Source: Gnetum montanum (lineage: Eukaryota; Streptophyta; Gnetopsida; Gnetales; Gnetaceae). From it: a DNA stretch of 64,000 nt. Both the position numbers and the translations under genes were made by a program. The notes below the pieces were generated by a model that searched no databases, was not told where the DNA came from, and saw nothing but the letters and a program-made list of their open reading frames with translations. Where the stretch lies: contig MNCI01029312.1 of the NCBI GenBank assembly GCA_015680685.1, positions 559,852 to 623,851 on the forward strand, in the 5' to 3' direction. How positions within the stretch are numbered: the stretch's first letter is position 1; the number at the start of each line of letters is the position of its first letter. This document shows positions 11,561-21,901 of the stretch, piece after piece.

Positions 11561-11849
11561 GCAAGAAATATATGAAGTGTTACTAGACCTAATGAAATTT
11601 ATGATTTGATTCATATGATAGCTGAAAAAGGCAACAAAGCTCATATAATGCTTCCTTTATCCTTCTAGAAGAGAAGGAGTATATTAAGAACCATGAGGAA
11701 ATTGATATTGGTTTTGTTATTATAACAATTGATACTAATCATGATGATATGTAGGTTGAACTTCCTACATGTGTGCTAGTCTTGAAGGAGAAATTTTTCA
11801 AGGTGTTTAAGGCTAATTTCATGGACTACCACTGAAGAGAAATGTAAAA

Positions 11850-13110
11850 CATTGATTTCATTCCTAGTGCTACCATTCCAAATGAGAGAGCTTACCAGAT
11901 GTTAACAAAATAGAGGGCTAAATTGCAATGATAAGTAGAGGAGTTACTTGCAAATGGATTTGTGTTGTGACCCATTTCACCTTGTGCAATTCCAAATATG
12001 CTAGTACCAAAGATAGATAATAATGAATGAAGGATGTGCATTGACTCTAAGGAAGTAAATAGCATGTCAGTGAGATCCAAGTTTCCTATTCCAGAGATTA
12101 ATGATATCCTTGATGTTCTTAACAATGCTAAAATATTTAGCAAAGTTGATTTCAATAGTTACCATTAATTTAGAGTTAGGCCTAGTAATGAATGAAAGAT
12201 AGCTTTCAAAACATTGGATGAATTATTTGAGTGCTTGGTGATCCCATTTGGGCTCACGAATGCACTTGCTACATTCATGAGGTTGATGCATGATGTATTG
12301 AAGAACTTAATTGGTAAGTGATGTATTATCTTTCTTGATGATATTTTGGTATATAGTTCTAATGAGAAACAACACTTGGATCACTTGAGGATGTTGTATC
12401 TTAAGTTGGCGAAGGTACAACTAGTGATTAATGTGAATAAAATTCATTTCTTCAAGAGGGAAATCTCATATTTGGGGCATGTGATTTATAAAAATAAAAT
12501 TACAATGGAAGCTGCCAAGGTGAAGATTATTAGGGATTAGTCAACTCCTAAGAATGGTGGGGAATTAAGATCATTCCTTGGTTTAGTAGGTTTTTATAGA
12601 TGGTCTGTCAAAATTTTAGTGGTATTTCATGGCCTATGTTTACTTTGTTGAAGAAAAAAAAAGTATTTTAGGTGGAATAATGAAACCCAAGGGACCTTTT
12701 ACTTATTGAAATTAACAACTAGTAGTAAACTAGTGCTTGCAATTCTAGATTTTTAAAAGGGTTTTTAGATTGAGGTGGAGGAAAGTGGACTTACTATTGA
12801 TGGGGTACTTTCACAAGAAGGTAGGCCTATTGATTTCTTTTCTAAAAAGTTAAATGAGTAAAGGAAAAAATGTAGCACATATTAGAAGGAGTTGTATGAT
12901 ATTCTTTAAGAAATCAAGCATTGAAAGTATTACATGTTGGCCAAGGAGTTCACTTTGATGAAGGACCACAAAGCACTTCAATTTCTAAACTCATAAAAGA
13001 AGTTAAGTGTAAAGCATATGAAATGGGTTGCATAGTTGCAAGAGTTCAGGTTTTGTTGAAGCACAAAAGTAGAAAAGCTAATGTGGTGGCTAATGCATTA
13101 TTGAGGATGC
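11850..13110 (+). pseudogene. Reverse transcriptase and RNase H of element E (degenerate)
   Basis: The palm and fingers motifs appear in order: ATIPNERAYQM, LLANGFV, SPCAIPNMLVPK, RMCIDS, FPIPEI, FSKVDF, VIPFGLTNALATFMRLM and the catalytic FLDDILVYS at 12331-12357. SYLGHVI and LRSFLGLVGFYR follow. RNase H is seen as LTIDGVLSQEGRPIDFFSKKLNE near 12790-12860 and KEFTLMKDHKALQFLNS near 12945-12995. Stops occur about every 50 to 100 codons. Both catalytic Asp residues survive. Confidence 0.9.
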
Positions 13111-13219
13111 ATATGCTTAATTTCAACATACCTCATGTGAAAGGTATGGGTGATTTTTCTTCTTTGTATATCATGATGTTGATTTTGAGTAGACATAAAG
13201 GAGTATTAGAGAGTCATTG

Positions 13220-14470
13220 ATGAGTAGCATAAACCAATGGAGGAACTATCATCTTTAATATGAACTATTATTTAAGAATGGAAAGGTATGAGTTCCTAAT
13301 TATGATTTTAGAAAAAAATATTTTGTTTGAAAAGCATTGTAGTGCAATGGAAGGTCACATGGTTAGGGGTAAAACATAGAAACTTGTGGTCAGGAACTAT
13401 TTTTGACCTATTATGATAGTAGAAGTTTTAAAATTTGTTAAGGAATGCTTGATATTTCAAAAGTTCAAAGGAGGTAAAGGTGTGGATGGATACTATATGT
13501 CTTTACCAATTTCCGTAGGTCCATGGAAAAGTGTATAAATGGACTTTGTAAGAGGTATTTCAAAGACAATAAGTAAGAATGATGCAATTTTTATTATTTT
13601 GCGTAGGGTCTCCAAGATGGCACATTTTATTCCATGCAAGAAGATGTGCAATGCTTCTCATGTAGAAAATTATTTTTCCAGCATGTTGTGAAGTTGCATG
13701 GTATTCCTTTGAATATCGTTAGTGATAGATACTCCAAGTTCATAATGTGTTTTAGGATATCCCTATGAAAATTTTTAGCAACAAAGGTGAATTTTTCTAG
13801 TATATATCATTCACAATAAGATGACCAAATAGAGGTGGAGAATAAATCCTTGCTAAACATATTGAGAGGTTTATGTGATGGACAACCAAAAAGATGGGAA
13901 AACTTATTGTGTCATGTTGAGTTATTGTAAAATAATTCTTTTCAACTTGCTATTGGAAAAATCCCATTTAAGGTGAATTATGGATTTTATCCAAAGATGG
14001 TGAACACTTTCAACAACTTTAATGGTGAAGCTTAACTTAGTGTTGATTCTATCTAGGAGATGAGGGATCTCCATGTACAAGTAAAATAAAATCTTGAGAA
14101 GAAGGTTGATGAGAGAGTTCCTAAGAGGAATGATGAAAAATTGATGCCTAATTATTTTTTTGGTATCTTAGTTTGGATGCACTTGAAGAAGAAAAAGTTG
14201 AGAGGTATTCACTTCTCCAAATTGAAAGCCAAGAAGACTAGGCCTTTCAAAATTAAGGATAAAATCAATGATAATTCTTTCGAGATTGATTTACCAAATG
14301 ATTTTGGTATGTCTTTTGTATCTAATGTTTTAGGTCTTGTGCACTATCATAGAATAGCTAATAAGGAGATCATACAAAATAACATCAAGAAGTTAAAGGT
14401 GTCTATTAATCAATTCAAGCCTTCAATGATGAGAAAGGCAATTGTAATCAAGCAGAGGAAAGCTTCTAGC
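13220..14470 (+). pseudogene. Integrase of element E (degenerate)
   Basis: Pieces in order include the linker text NYHLY-NGKV near 13250-13320, a decayed zinc region near 13330-13470, and core parts FVRGISKTISKNDAIF near 13550 and VSKMAHFIPCKKM near 13610. HGIPLNIVSDRYSKF lies near 13700-13740, so Asp 2 is kept. The C-terminal part (14141-14476) has KTRPFKIKDKINDNSFEIDLPNDFGMS, the usual end of this type of Gypsy integrase. Frameshifts and stops abound. Confidence 0.85.
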
Positions 14471-14610
14471 ACTTGAGGAGTGAAGAGGCATGAAGATTGG
14501 ATCCATTTAGAGGATCAATCCACATATGATGTTATATGAGTCCATGAGGTCAAAATTCATGAGTGGGGGATCACTTCAACCCCTGCAACATTGTTCACTT
14601 GAGTTCACTT

Positions 14611-14628
14611 TTTAAAGGGTGGAAGAAT
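14611..14628 (+). promoter_or_regulatory. Polypurine tract of element E
   Basis: TTTAAAGGGTGGAAGAAT is purine-rich and sits directly before the 3' LTR, where plus-strand DNA synthesis is primed. Confidence 0.7.
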
Positions 14629-15602
14629 TGGTGTAGGAACATCTCTTCTAATTTCCTTTGTTCCTCTTCAAGATTTTAGAAGATGTCTTGGAGGTTTACA
14701 ATTTTCCCTAGTAGAGGCCTGGAATTGATAGGAGATGTTTGGAGAGAAGAGAATATGTCTTGCTATTTTGATAGTCATCTTGGGTAAGACATCTTATCTT
14801 AGAAGAACATGTCTCAGGGTAAAAGTCTTCTCTTTATAGGAGATGTCTTAGACAAGAAGTCTCCCTTGTTTACAAGATGTCTTAGGTAAGATGTCTTGCT
14901 AGTGGAGAATATGTCTTGTTCCTAGATAAGACATCTTGAAAAAATACTAGACATCTTCTCTAAGAGCTAATATTTTGAATGAGACATCTTCCCAAGGTCA
15001 AAGATGACCTGTATAGCCAAGGAAACTTTTGAAAACAACCATCCCAATTTGGGAAATAGTCAATACATGATGGAAAATGATAAAAATAACTAGGGAGAAG
15101 GTAAGAAGCCTTGGGAAATATCTAAAGATCCTCAAATGAAGTTGAGTAAAGGTTTCTTTATTTTTTATATTTTGAATTGACATAAATATTATCGTATTAA
15201 TCATTTTTGTAGATAATAAGTAAAAGAGAGAGCTCTTGAGGGTGGATAGGTGAGCAAGAGAGAGAGAGAGGATGAGCACATTAAGTGAGTGTAATTAATG
15301 ATTGTAGCTCCAAGATCAACTTGGTGCATTGGTCTATGTGTTTTATTCTCTTATATCTTACTTGTGAGTTGACATCTTTGTTTTGGGTAATGGGAGAGAT
15401 TCTCTATTGGTTGTGTTTGCACTGAGAACAACCATTGTGTGGTTGTAGAACCTCATGCTCTGCAATATCATTGAGTATGATAGGTTTTGGTTGTTTGTGG
15501 GTTTTGAAAACCCTATTGTAATCTTCTAAGAAATTTTTGTCTTTGCATAATATCTAACTTTAGTATTTGCAGATGATTTAATTGTGAAGTGAGCTTGCTC
15601 CA
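14629..15602 (+). repeat. 3' LTR of element E
   Basis: It starts TGGTGTAGGA and ends CTCCA, pairing with 9151-10122 with visible substitutions and small gaps. It carries at least seven exact AAGATGTC or GACATCTT words between 14670 and 14990, plus variants. A short GA run lies at about 15257-15272. Confidence 0.88.
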
Positions 15603-15607
15603 TTTTG
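15603..15607. repeat. Right target-site duplication of element E
   Basis: TTTTG, an exact match to 9146-9150. Confidence 0.85.
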
Positions 15608-15982
15608 TTTGAATTTGAAAATGTACATAGCATGGTATTGAAATGTTGGATTAATGAAATGATCCAAAGAATGTAATATCATGCAAAATATATATGGCAT
15701 GCTATTCGAGAGTTTCATTAATGAAATAATCCAGGGTATGTGATAGTAGTTTGAATAAATAAACTAGATTTTAGACTTTAATATTTCATTTTTTCTAATA
15801 TCTATTTTAGATCATTTCAAAAAACAAAAGAAAAATATTACTGAAAAAACATATGTTTTCATATTTAATGTTATCTTATAGGAAAATATGGGCTATGTGC
15901 AACTATCAAGTCACTTTTAGTCATATATGTATTTTTGCTTTCAAGTAATGAAATTTCATCCTAGCTCTACAAATTTGACACC
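15608..15982. other. Short flank between elements E and B with a degenerate direct repeat
   Basis: No gene is seen. Two related stretches share TCATTAATGAAAT/ATTAATGAAATGATCCA-type words (about 15625-15682 and 15692-15745). The rest is AT-rich. Confidence 0.4.
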
Positions 15983-17010
15983 TAATACTTCTACTTGCAT
16001 AGTGGATGTAATAAGGATGCTTCTGGTCATCTAATTATGTAAGTACATCTCCTAAAGCATAGTTTGATGCATTAGCCATGATATGGAATGGTTTGGACTA
16101 GTTAAGAGCTTGTAGAATGGGTGTTTCTACTAGATTCTATTTCAAAGTTTGGAAAGCTAATTCTCATTCCCTAGTCCACTCAAAAGGTACGTCCTTTTTT
16201 ATTAATTCCACTAATGGTTTGGAAACCTTTGAAAAATTCTCAATAAATCTCCTATAGTAGCCAGTATGTCCAAGGAATGACCAAATATATTTGATAGTTT
16301 CCAGTTGATGGGTAATTCCTTGGATAATTTTGACTTTCTTGGGGTCTACCTCTATCCCTATGTGTGAGATTTTGTGCCCTAGTACTATGCCTTCTTGGAC
16401 CATCAAATGGCTTCTCTGCTAGTTGAGCCTCAAATTGGTTTCTACATGTCTTTTTAACACTTGTTGCAACCGGTCCAAGGCTTGATCAAAGTTTGCTCCA
16501 TAAGTGGAGAATTTGTCCATAAAGACCTCCATGCCATTCCCTATCTATTGTTGGAATATTCTTAGAACTAATCATTGAAATGTTGTTGGGGCATTGCACA
16601 AGCCAAATGACATCTGTTTCTATGCAAACATTCCCCAACAACTGGTGAACGTAGTCTTGGCTTGGTCTTCTGGGGCTATTTTTATTTCGTTATATTCGCT
16701 ATATCCATCCAGAAAATTATAATAGCAATGCCCTACGATGGTTTCTAGGACTTGGTTGACAAATGGCAATGGAACGTGATCTTTAAATGTTGCTATATTT
16801 AGTAGCCTAAAATCTATGCACACCCTCCATTTGCCTCCCTTTTTAGGCACAACAACTAAGGGGCTAACCCATTCACTATTAGTAATGGGGTATATGAACC
16901 TAGCCTTGAGAAGCTGTTCGATTTCTTCCTTAACTACTTGCTTTAGCTTAGGGTTCAATCGCCTCTGTGGTTGTCTTCGAGGCTTCATGGAGGGGTTAGT
17001 GTAAATTCTA
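15983..17010 (-). pseudogene. Reverse transcriptase and partial RNase H of element B
   Basis: The best frame is 16620-16988 (minus). It starts MKPRRQPQRRLNPKLK and carries ARFIYPI, SEWVSPLVVVPKKGGK, RVCIDFRLLN, HVPLPFVNQV, LDGYSEYNEI and DQAKTTFTSCWGMFA. The catalytic site at 16509-16523 reads FMDKF: the second Asp is replaced by Lys, which would abolish polymerase activity. [19 protein letters not shown] and [22 protein letters not shown] follow in 16164-16406. RNase H is cut at the left end. Confidence 0.9.
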
Positions 17011-17015
17011 TGTTG

Positions 17016-17260
17016 TCATATCCTAGGATCTATTCTAGTTAATTTAGGATATGACCAAGAAAAGGCTTCTGACCATTTATTTATTACCTTTAGCAATTCT
17101 TCTTTCTGTTGACGAGCAAGCTTAGCATTGGTAATTACCGGTTTTCCATTTTTAAGGAACATGTATTCCATACCGGTGGGTAATGATTTTAGCTTGAGGG
17201 GCTCTTGCTTAAATTTCTCAAGGATTTCCAACATCCCCAGTTGATATTTTCAAGGTTAAG
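17016..17260 (-). pseudogene. PR-RT linker of element B
   Basis: The frame 17016-17234 (minus) reads EILEKFKQEPLKLKSLPTG, then MFLKNGKPVITNAKL and WSYPKLTRIDPRI. The usual segment just before RT in Athila-type pol (xxPLELKxLPxxLxYxFL ... WSIxDIxGIxPxx) has this pattern. A stop separates it from RT. Confidence 0.7.
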
Positions 17261-17449
17261 ATTTGGAAGTTGGCAGTGGAGTTGCTCTAATGCGTCTATG
17301 TTATCGATGTAACCACAAGTCAAAACCTCAGTTGGTTCCATGCATATGAGTGAACTACTTTCTTGATCAGCTATCAGCCACTGGGTTTCTTTCTATTTTG
17401 TGGTTGTTTCATATAGGAATCTTTGTATGTTAATCACTTGTGCACACTA

Positions 17450-18000
17450 ATTGCATGTAAGCAATGCTAAACTTTGCACAAATCATGACCTTTGCATGCA
17501 ATTACACCCTGTGTCACTATATGCGATGCATGGAACTTTCTTCTCCTTGATGTTTTTGAATGTATTTTCCTTTGATATTTATAGGGAAGGATCACATATT
17601 CCTAGGCATGCGTTGATGGTTCTTAGCCATGCTCTTTCCATTATGATTGGAAAGTTCCCCTTACTGTTGTTTACCTAAATCACTAGGAAGTTAGCTGGGT
17701 ACGACCACCCACAAACAATGGTAACAATGTCTTCCACTAGTCCCAATGGGATAGTGATGGACTATTCAACCAACTCTAGACAGATGTTACTCTTTTTCAA
17801 TGGAGGCAAGTTCCAGGCCTTATACATTTCTTGAGAAATCAAGTTGACATTGGAACCTGAATCTAAAAGAGCCTTGCACGGTGCATTTCTAGTGATTTGT
17901 AAGTATATCAGAGGACTCCCAAGATTAGAGAATTTCCTAGGAAGGTGTCAAGATTTGATCCAATCAATGATGCCATGTGTTAGCATGACCGTATGTGTTG
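17450..18000 (-). pseudogene. Aspartic protease of element B (degenerate)
   Basis: By alignment to A (4800-5375) and C (61980-62450), this stretch encodes the protease. The minus strand shows LPRKFSNLG near 17930, a changed active-site loop near 17850, and the segment before GRA(W)L near 17640. Stops and shifts break it up. The active Asp-Leu-Gly cannot be read cleanly. Confidence 0.7.
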
Positions 18001-18169
18001 AGTATAGTGATTGGGTTGAAGGGGGCTCCGAAGTTTTAATTGATACTAAGGCATCTAAGGAATCATCCGCTTGTGATTGCAAGGGCTTGGTTGGACTGTT
18101 GGTTCTAAAAATAGGTCTTTTCTTCATGTGGTTGTTGCAACCAATAGTAGGTTGAGAGTTAACAACCCT

Positions 18170-20517
18170 CATTGTGTAATGTTGCTATGACTAGGTAGCG
18201 ATTTCACCTTGCATCATGGGAGTAGGTGGTAGTGGAGCTATTGGTGGAAGAGATGTAGCTGAATGAGAAGGATGATATGCTTGTGGGATATCACCTCTAG
18301 AAGCGGGAGTTCCATAATACTCGTAGGCTTCATAGTGAGGTTGAGGAGTGATGTGACCAATAGAGTCACATGGGGAGATTGGCTATTGCACGTAATATCC
18401 ATATGAGTCAGGTTGTCGGTAAGGATACTGTTGCCTTGGTGGTGGCATTCCCCATGATTGTGGGTGTTGCCACTATTGATATTGGTCAATCAGTTGTGTT
18501 GGAGTTCCACTGGAATAATATGTTAAAGGTTGGTGGAACTGCCTTGGGTTACCTTGAGGATAAGGTAACCTTTGGGGTGTTTTCCTTTTGTTTAATCATG
18601 GGTTGAGTGCATACACCCCAGACTCCTAAAGATGTGAGATTATAGGGCAACATCCCTTAGGATGGTCATATTGACATATTTCACATCCACTATCATTGTC
18701 TATTTTTAAATCCCGAACCTCTTTAATTATGGGAACTTTGCCCTTACCCTTGCTACGTGCATGTTTAACCTCTTTCTTTTTTATTTTCTCACTACCTTGC
18801 TCTCTAGACTCATCTACTATTTTAAGAATAGTTTGAAATCTATTGTCTAGGGAATCCCACATTTCGTCTAACTTTGTCGAAAATTTTGATGTCATATTTT
18901 GGATAGGTAAAGTTTTCCTATTCACCATCTCTTCGAGTGGTGACTCTTCTTCATCTTCACAAAATCTTACTCTCCTCTTCCGAAGGGAAGGATCTTGGTT
19001 ATACTCTTTTGCACTTTCTCTCTTCCATAGCTCACCTTCTTCCTTAGCAACTTGTTCCAATAGTCTATGAATTTGATGGGACCTAAGCTTAGATAGTCTT
19101 CCTTGGGCATAAGTCCCAAGGGTTCTTCTCATTTCATGCCTAAGCCCATCCATGAGATGGCATAGTTGATCCCTTTGTGAATAACCATGGCTAGGACAAT
19201 GATGTAATAGTGCACAGTATTGGCCCATGGCAGCATCCAAGGGTTCATGTCCTCCCTTGTTTCTAGCCTTGGATTTGCTTTCTCAAGTTAGACACTTCGG
19301 ACTATGTTTGGTACTTGTCATTAAATACTTCTAACATACTACTCCACCTATGAATGGATTTTAGTTCTAAAGACCAATACCAAATTTCTACTTCTTTAAA
19401 TAATGTCCATGGGAACAACTTAAGTTTTCTCCATTTGTTCTCTATGTTTTGTAAGGCACATGCATCATGAAATTCTTGTAAATGATTTTGAAGATCAGTG
19501 TTGTATCCTCCTTCAATCGTAGGATGTTGTTCATATCTAATCTCTTGATCCTACTATCTTTTTGATGCCTTGTTGGAATTATAATAGCCTTAGTTATGTC
19601 CAACATACTTTGAGTAGCGAGGAGGGGTTCATCGTGATTGTCTCGTCCATGGCATCTATGATTCCTAAGTTATTCCCTACTCTTCCTTCTTCTATGTTGT
19701 GATTCTCTAGAGTGCCCTCGTCCCCTTTCTTGGTTATTTCATCTATGACTTCCACTTTGCCTATGTTTATCCCCATGGTCTTTTTCCTTATGACTACATC
19801 CGAATACTAAAGGAGAGGATGAAGGATATGATGAAGGTGAAGAAGAAGGAGAACTATCACCATGATGCTATCTACTACCTTCTCTTCAGCGATCATAGCC
19901 TCGATTGTGATTGTGATAAGAATGTCCACCTTTATCATGTGTTTGCATTCCTTTTTTAGACCCTTTGTGCCCATGGGTATCAGAACCTGGGTTATGAATA
20001 GTGAAATGAAGGTTCTGATACATAGCCCCTTGGCCAAAGTTAAGGGGAGGAACATTTTTGTGTGGGAAACTACCTAAGGTAGGTTCACCACCCTCATTTT
20101 TCTTAAGACATGTGAGACATCCTGGGACCACTTACCCTTCAAAGACTTATGATTTCTCTCTTATTGCAAGTCCCTTTGATGTTGTGCCTCTATGGGATGG
20201 TATTCTCTCAAGTCATAGTCTTGCACAATGGATTCTACATGTAAGTGCAACATGCCAAATTGTGTGAGAGCATGAAGAAGCATGCTTGGGACTGAACGAT
20301 CAAGAGGTAACACTATGTTACCCTCTAAGTCTCACCAACGAAATTGCTCATCTTGATGGAGGATAAAGGTAAAGTTTGGTATATACTCATTGGGATGAAT
20401 ATATACCACTCGAACTTGTTGAGGGACTGGCGGATCAACATCATTTGTATTATGCCACTGATTTTTTCCTATTTTAGACCTAGGAAGTGAGGCACCTTCA
20501 TACGAAGAAGGAGACAT
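18170..20517 (-). pseudogene. gag and Gag-PR linker of element B (degenerate)
   Basis: The start at 20517 gives MSPSSYEGASLPRSK and the block YIHPNEYIPNFTFILHQ. A His/Asp/Arg-rich region lies near 19600-20000. The longest frame, 18626-19240, holds the end of capsid (MDAAMGQYCALLHH, SQRDQLCHLMDG) and an acidic/basic part. It ends in the zinc knuckle CEICQYDHPKGCCP, which is CX2CX3HX4C, one residue shorter than the canonical CX2CX4HX4C. The proline-rich linker to protease follows at 18170-18600. Confidence 0.83.
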
Positions 20518-20634
20518 ACTTGTCTATTTAGTGTGCAATGTATTCTTGTTTATTATTTTCTCAATCAACCCTAAGGGTTCATTCCAATGATGTGAATGAT
20601 TTCCTAAGTTCTAATTAGTGCACAAACAACTAAG

Positions 20635-20652
20635 TCCCTAGCAATGGTGCCA
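20635..20652 (-). promoter_or_regulatory. Primer-binding site of element B (decayed)
   Basis: The minus strand reads TGGCACCATTGCTAGGGA. Relative to C it has lost all CpG sites, partly by a different strand's C-to-T change than in A, so the two copies decayed independently. Confidence 0.85.
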
Positions 20653-21402
20653 ATGATAAGTGACAAGGTACCCCTATATCCAACCATATGAATACAAGCA
20701 TTTCACGCACGATCTAGTCAAATTCTAAGGACTAAGTGCTTATGCACCCTTGTGGAACAAGGATGGGTTGGTTGATCATTGTCTTCCCAAGCTTACCTAT
20801 ATGTCACGATTGTATGGTTAAGTAAGCTTGAGGCACACAATTTTTATAGATTTTATGTTTTTATGTCCTATGCTAGTAGGGAAGGAGAGAGGTAACTAAG
20901 TGACTAATTTAACTTAACTACTCATTAACTAAGTTCTAACTAATCCTAACACCAACATCCATTCCCAATTTTCTTACACATCCTGAACCAGTTCAAAACT
21001 GTTGGGATTACCAAATGCTAATCGTTACTAGGTTACCAAGCATTACACCCATCCTCAAAGTGGTCATGCTTATGTAATTTAATGATTTTCTTAATTGATC
21101 AAAATGAATTGTTGTGCCAATAACAAAAATGTAAAGTGCATAAAATAAAATAAATGCATAAGAAAATAAAATAAAAGAAATGCGTAAGAAAACAAATCTC
21201 AAGTGATGAAAGGATAAATCAAAGAGCTCATCTTTATTGTCATATACAAGGTGTGCTCAAGTACATAATCTTTGAATAAAGATCCATCCACACTTAGACC
21301 TCCTGCTACAGGCACTTGGAAAATACTCTAACTTTCAAATAGACTACAAGAGTTTTGCTACTTGACTGCTAAAAGACTTCCTAATTGTGCACCTAGGCAC
21401 TG

Positions 21403-21410
21403 TATTTATA
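21403..21410 (-). promoter_or_regulatory. TATA box in LTR of element B
   Basis: The minus strand reads TATAAATA in the context GCCTATAAATACAGTGCC. The mitochondrial fragment starts on the very next base upstream in element orientation. Confidence 0.65.
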
Positions 21411-21790
21411 GGCACCTTTTGGGTGTGGGATGCTCGTTTAACCTCTGTATTCATATTGTTATTTATTTACCTGGGTGCACTGTGTTTTCAAAAGCTTTCT
21501 TTCGAACTGGCTTCTATTTTCATCTGTGTCGGACTTATCAATATACCAATAATTAAGTTCTCTGTAAACTGGTGGAATACATTGCATCAACCTGGGAGCA
21601 TTAGCCAATTTGGTACATCGATACATGTTCCTATGCTCATTCCAATCTTGTTAAAATTTGCTAACTTCCTCTTCCCAACCTGTATCTTGCTCGTTTTGGA
21701 AACACGTCTTCTTATTCCGTCTTTTCTCGAATCTTCCTTAACGGAAGAAATGGAAGCTCGAGGATAAACCTGGTTTACTCGTTGTTCCTC
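21411..21790 (+). pseudogene. ccmC: Nuclear copy of a mitochondrial ccmC fragment
   Basis: The plus strand reads without a stop for 118 codons to 21767: GTFWVWDARLTSVFI, IYLGALCFQKL, SVNWWNTLHQPGSIS, TSIHVPM and VLETRLLIPSF. This is the C-terminal part of plant mitochondrial CcmC, the inner-membrane haem-handling protein of cytochrome c maturation, including most of the tryptophan-rich WWD motif (WVWD) and the following His. The frame is lost after LTEEMEARG, and DNA similarity seems to run on to about 21790. Many places where plant ccmC genes are recalled to have Pro, Ser or Arg read Leu, Phe or Cys here, as C-to-T changes would give. There is no start and no transit peptide, so it is not functional. 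It is a NUMT inside a retroelement LTR. Confidence 0.9.
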
Positions 21791-21901
21791 AAAGTACTAC
21801 TAGATTGACTGCTAGAGTAACCACTCTCATCAAATAACTAGGATTGTAAATGAAAATTTCTCAAATAAAATAATTACCTAAATGGAATTGTTATATCCCC
21901 A

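Larger units (their letters stand above)
9151..15602 (+). mobile_element. Element E: structurally complete but decayed Ty3/Gypsy retrotransposon
   Basis: All structural parts are present in order: 5' LTR 9151-10122, iMet-type primer site 10131-10141, gag, protease, RT, RNase H, integrase, purine tract 14611-14628, 3' LTR 14629-15602, with a 5-bp duplication TTTTG on both sides. RT before IN marks Ty3/Gypsy. The style SPCAIPNMLVPK ... FGLTNALATFMRLMHDVL ... FLDDILVYS resembles chromovirus-type RT, though no chromodomain can be seen. Stop codons throughout show it is dead. The LTRs differ clearly from each other, so the insertion is old. Confidence 0.93.
15983..21901 (-). mobile_element. Element B: 3'-truncated sister copy of element A
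   Basis: B has the 5' LTR, primer site, gag, protease, RT and the start of RNase H, all on the minus strand and all collinear with A. The match starts abruptly at about 15983 (A near 3390), so integrase and 3' LTR are gone. The LTR is interrupted by a mitochondrial ccmC fragment. It keeps longer open frames than A (204 codons of gag, 122 of RT) but is broken. Confidence 0.88.
20654..21901 (-). repeat. 5' LTR of element B, interrupted
   Basis: It begins next to the primer site and runs to about 21901, where the minus strand starts TGGGGATATAAC, comparable to C's TGATGTTATAAC. The LTR match is lost at 21411-21790 (mitochondrial fragment) and resumes near 21803 with GAGTAACCACTCTCATC. The outer boundary is inferred from the TG rule and similarity only. 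Confidence 0.7.

Noticed and set aside
21387-21767. Functional nuclear ccmC gene
   Set aside because: Only the C-terminal part is present, the apparent start lies in LTR sequence, there is no targeting peptide, and the frame is lost before the expected end.
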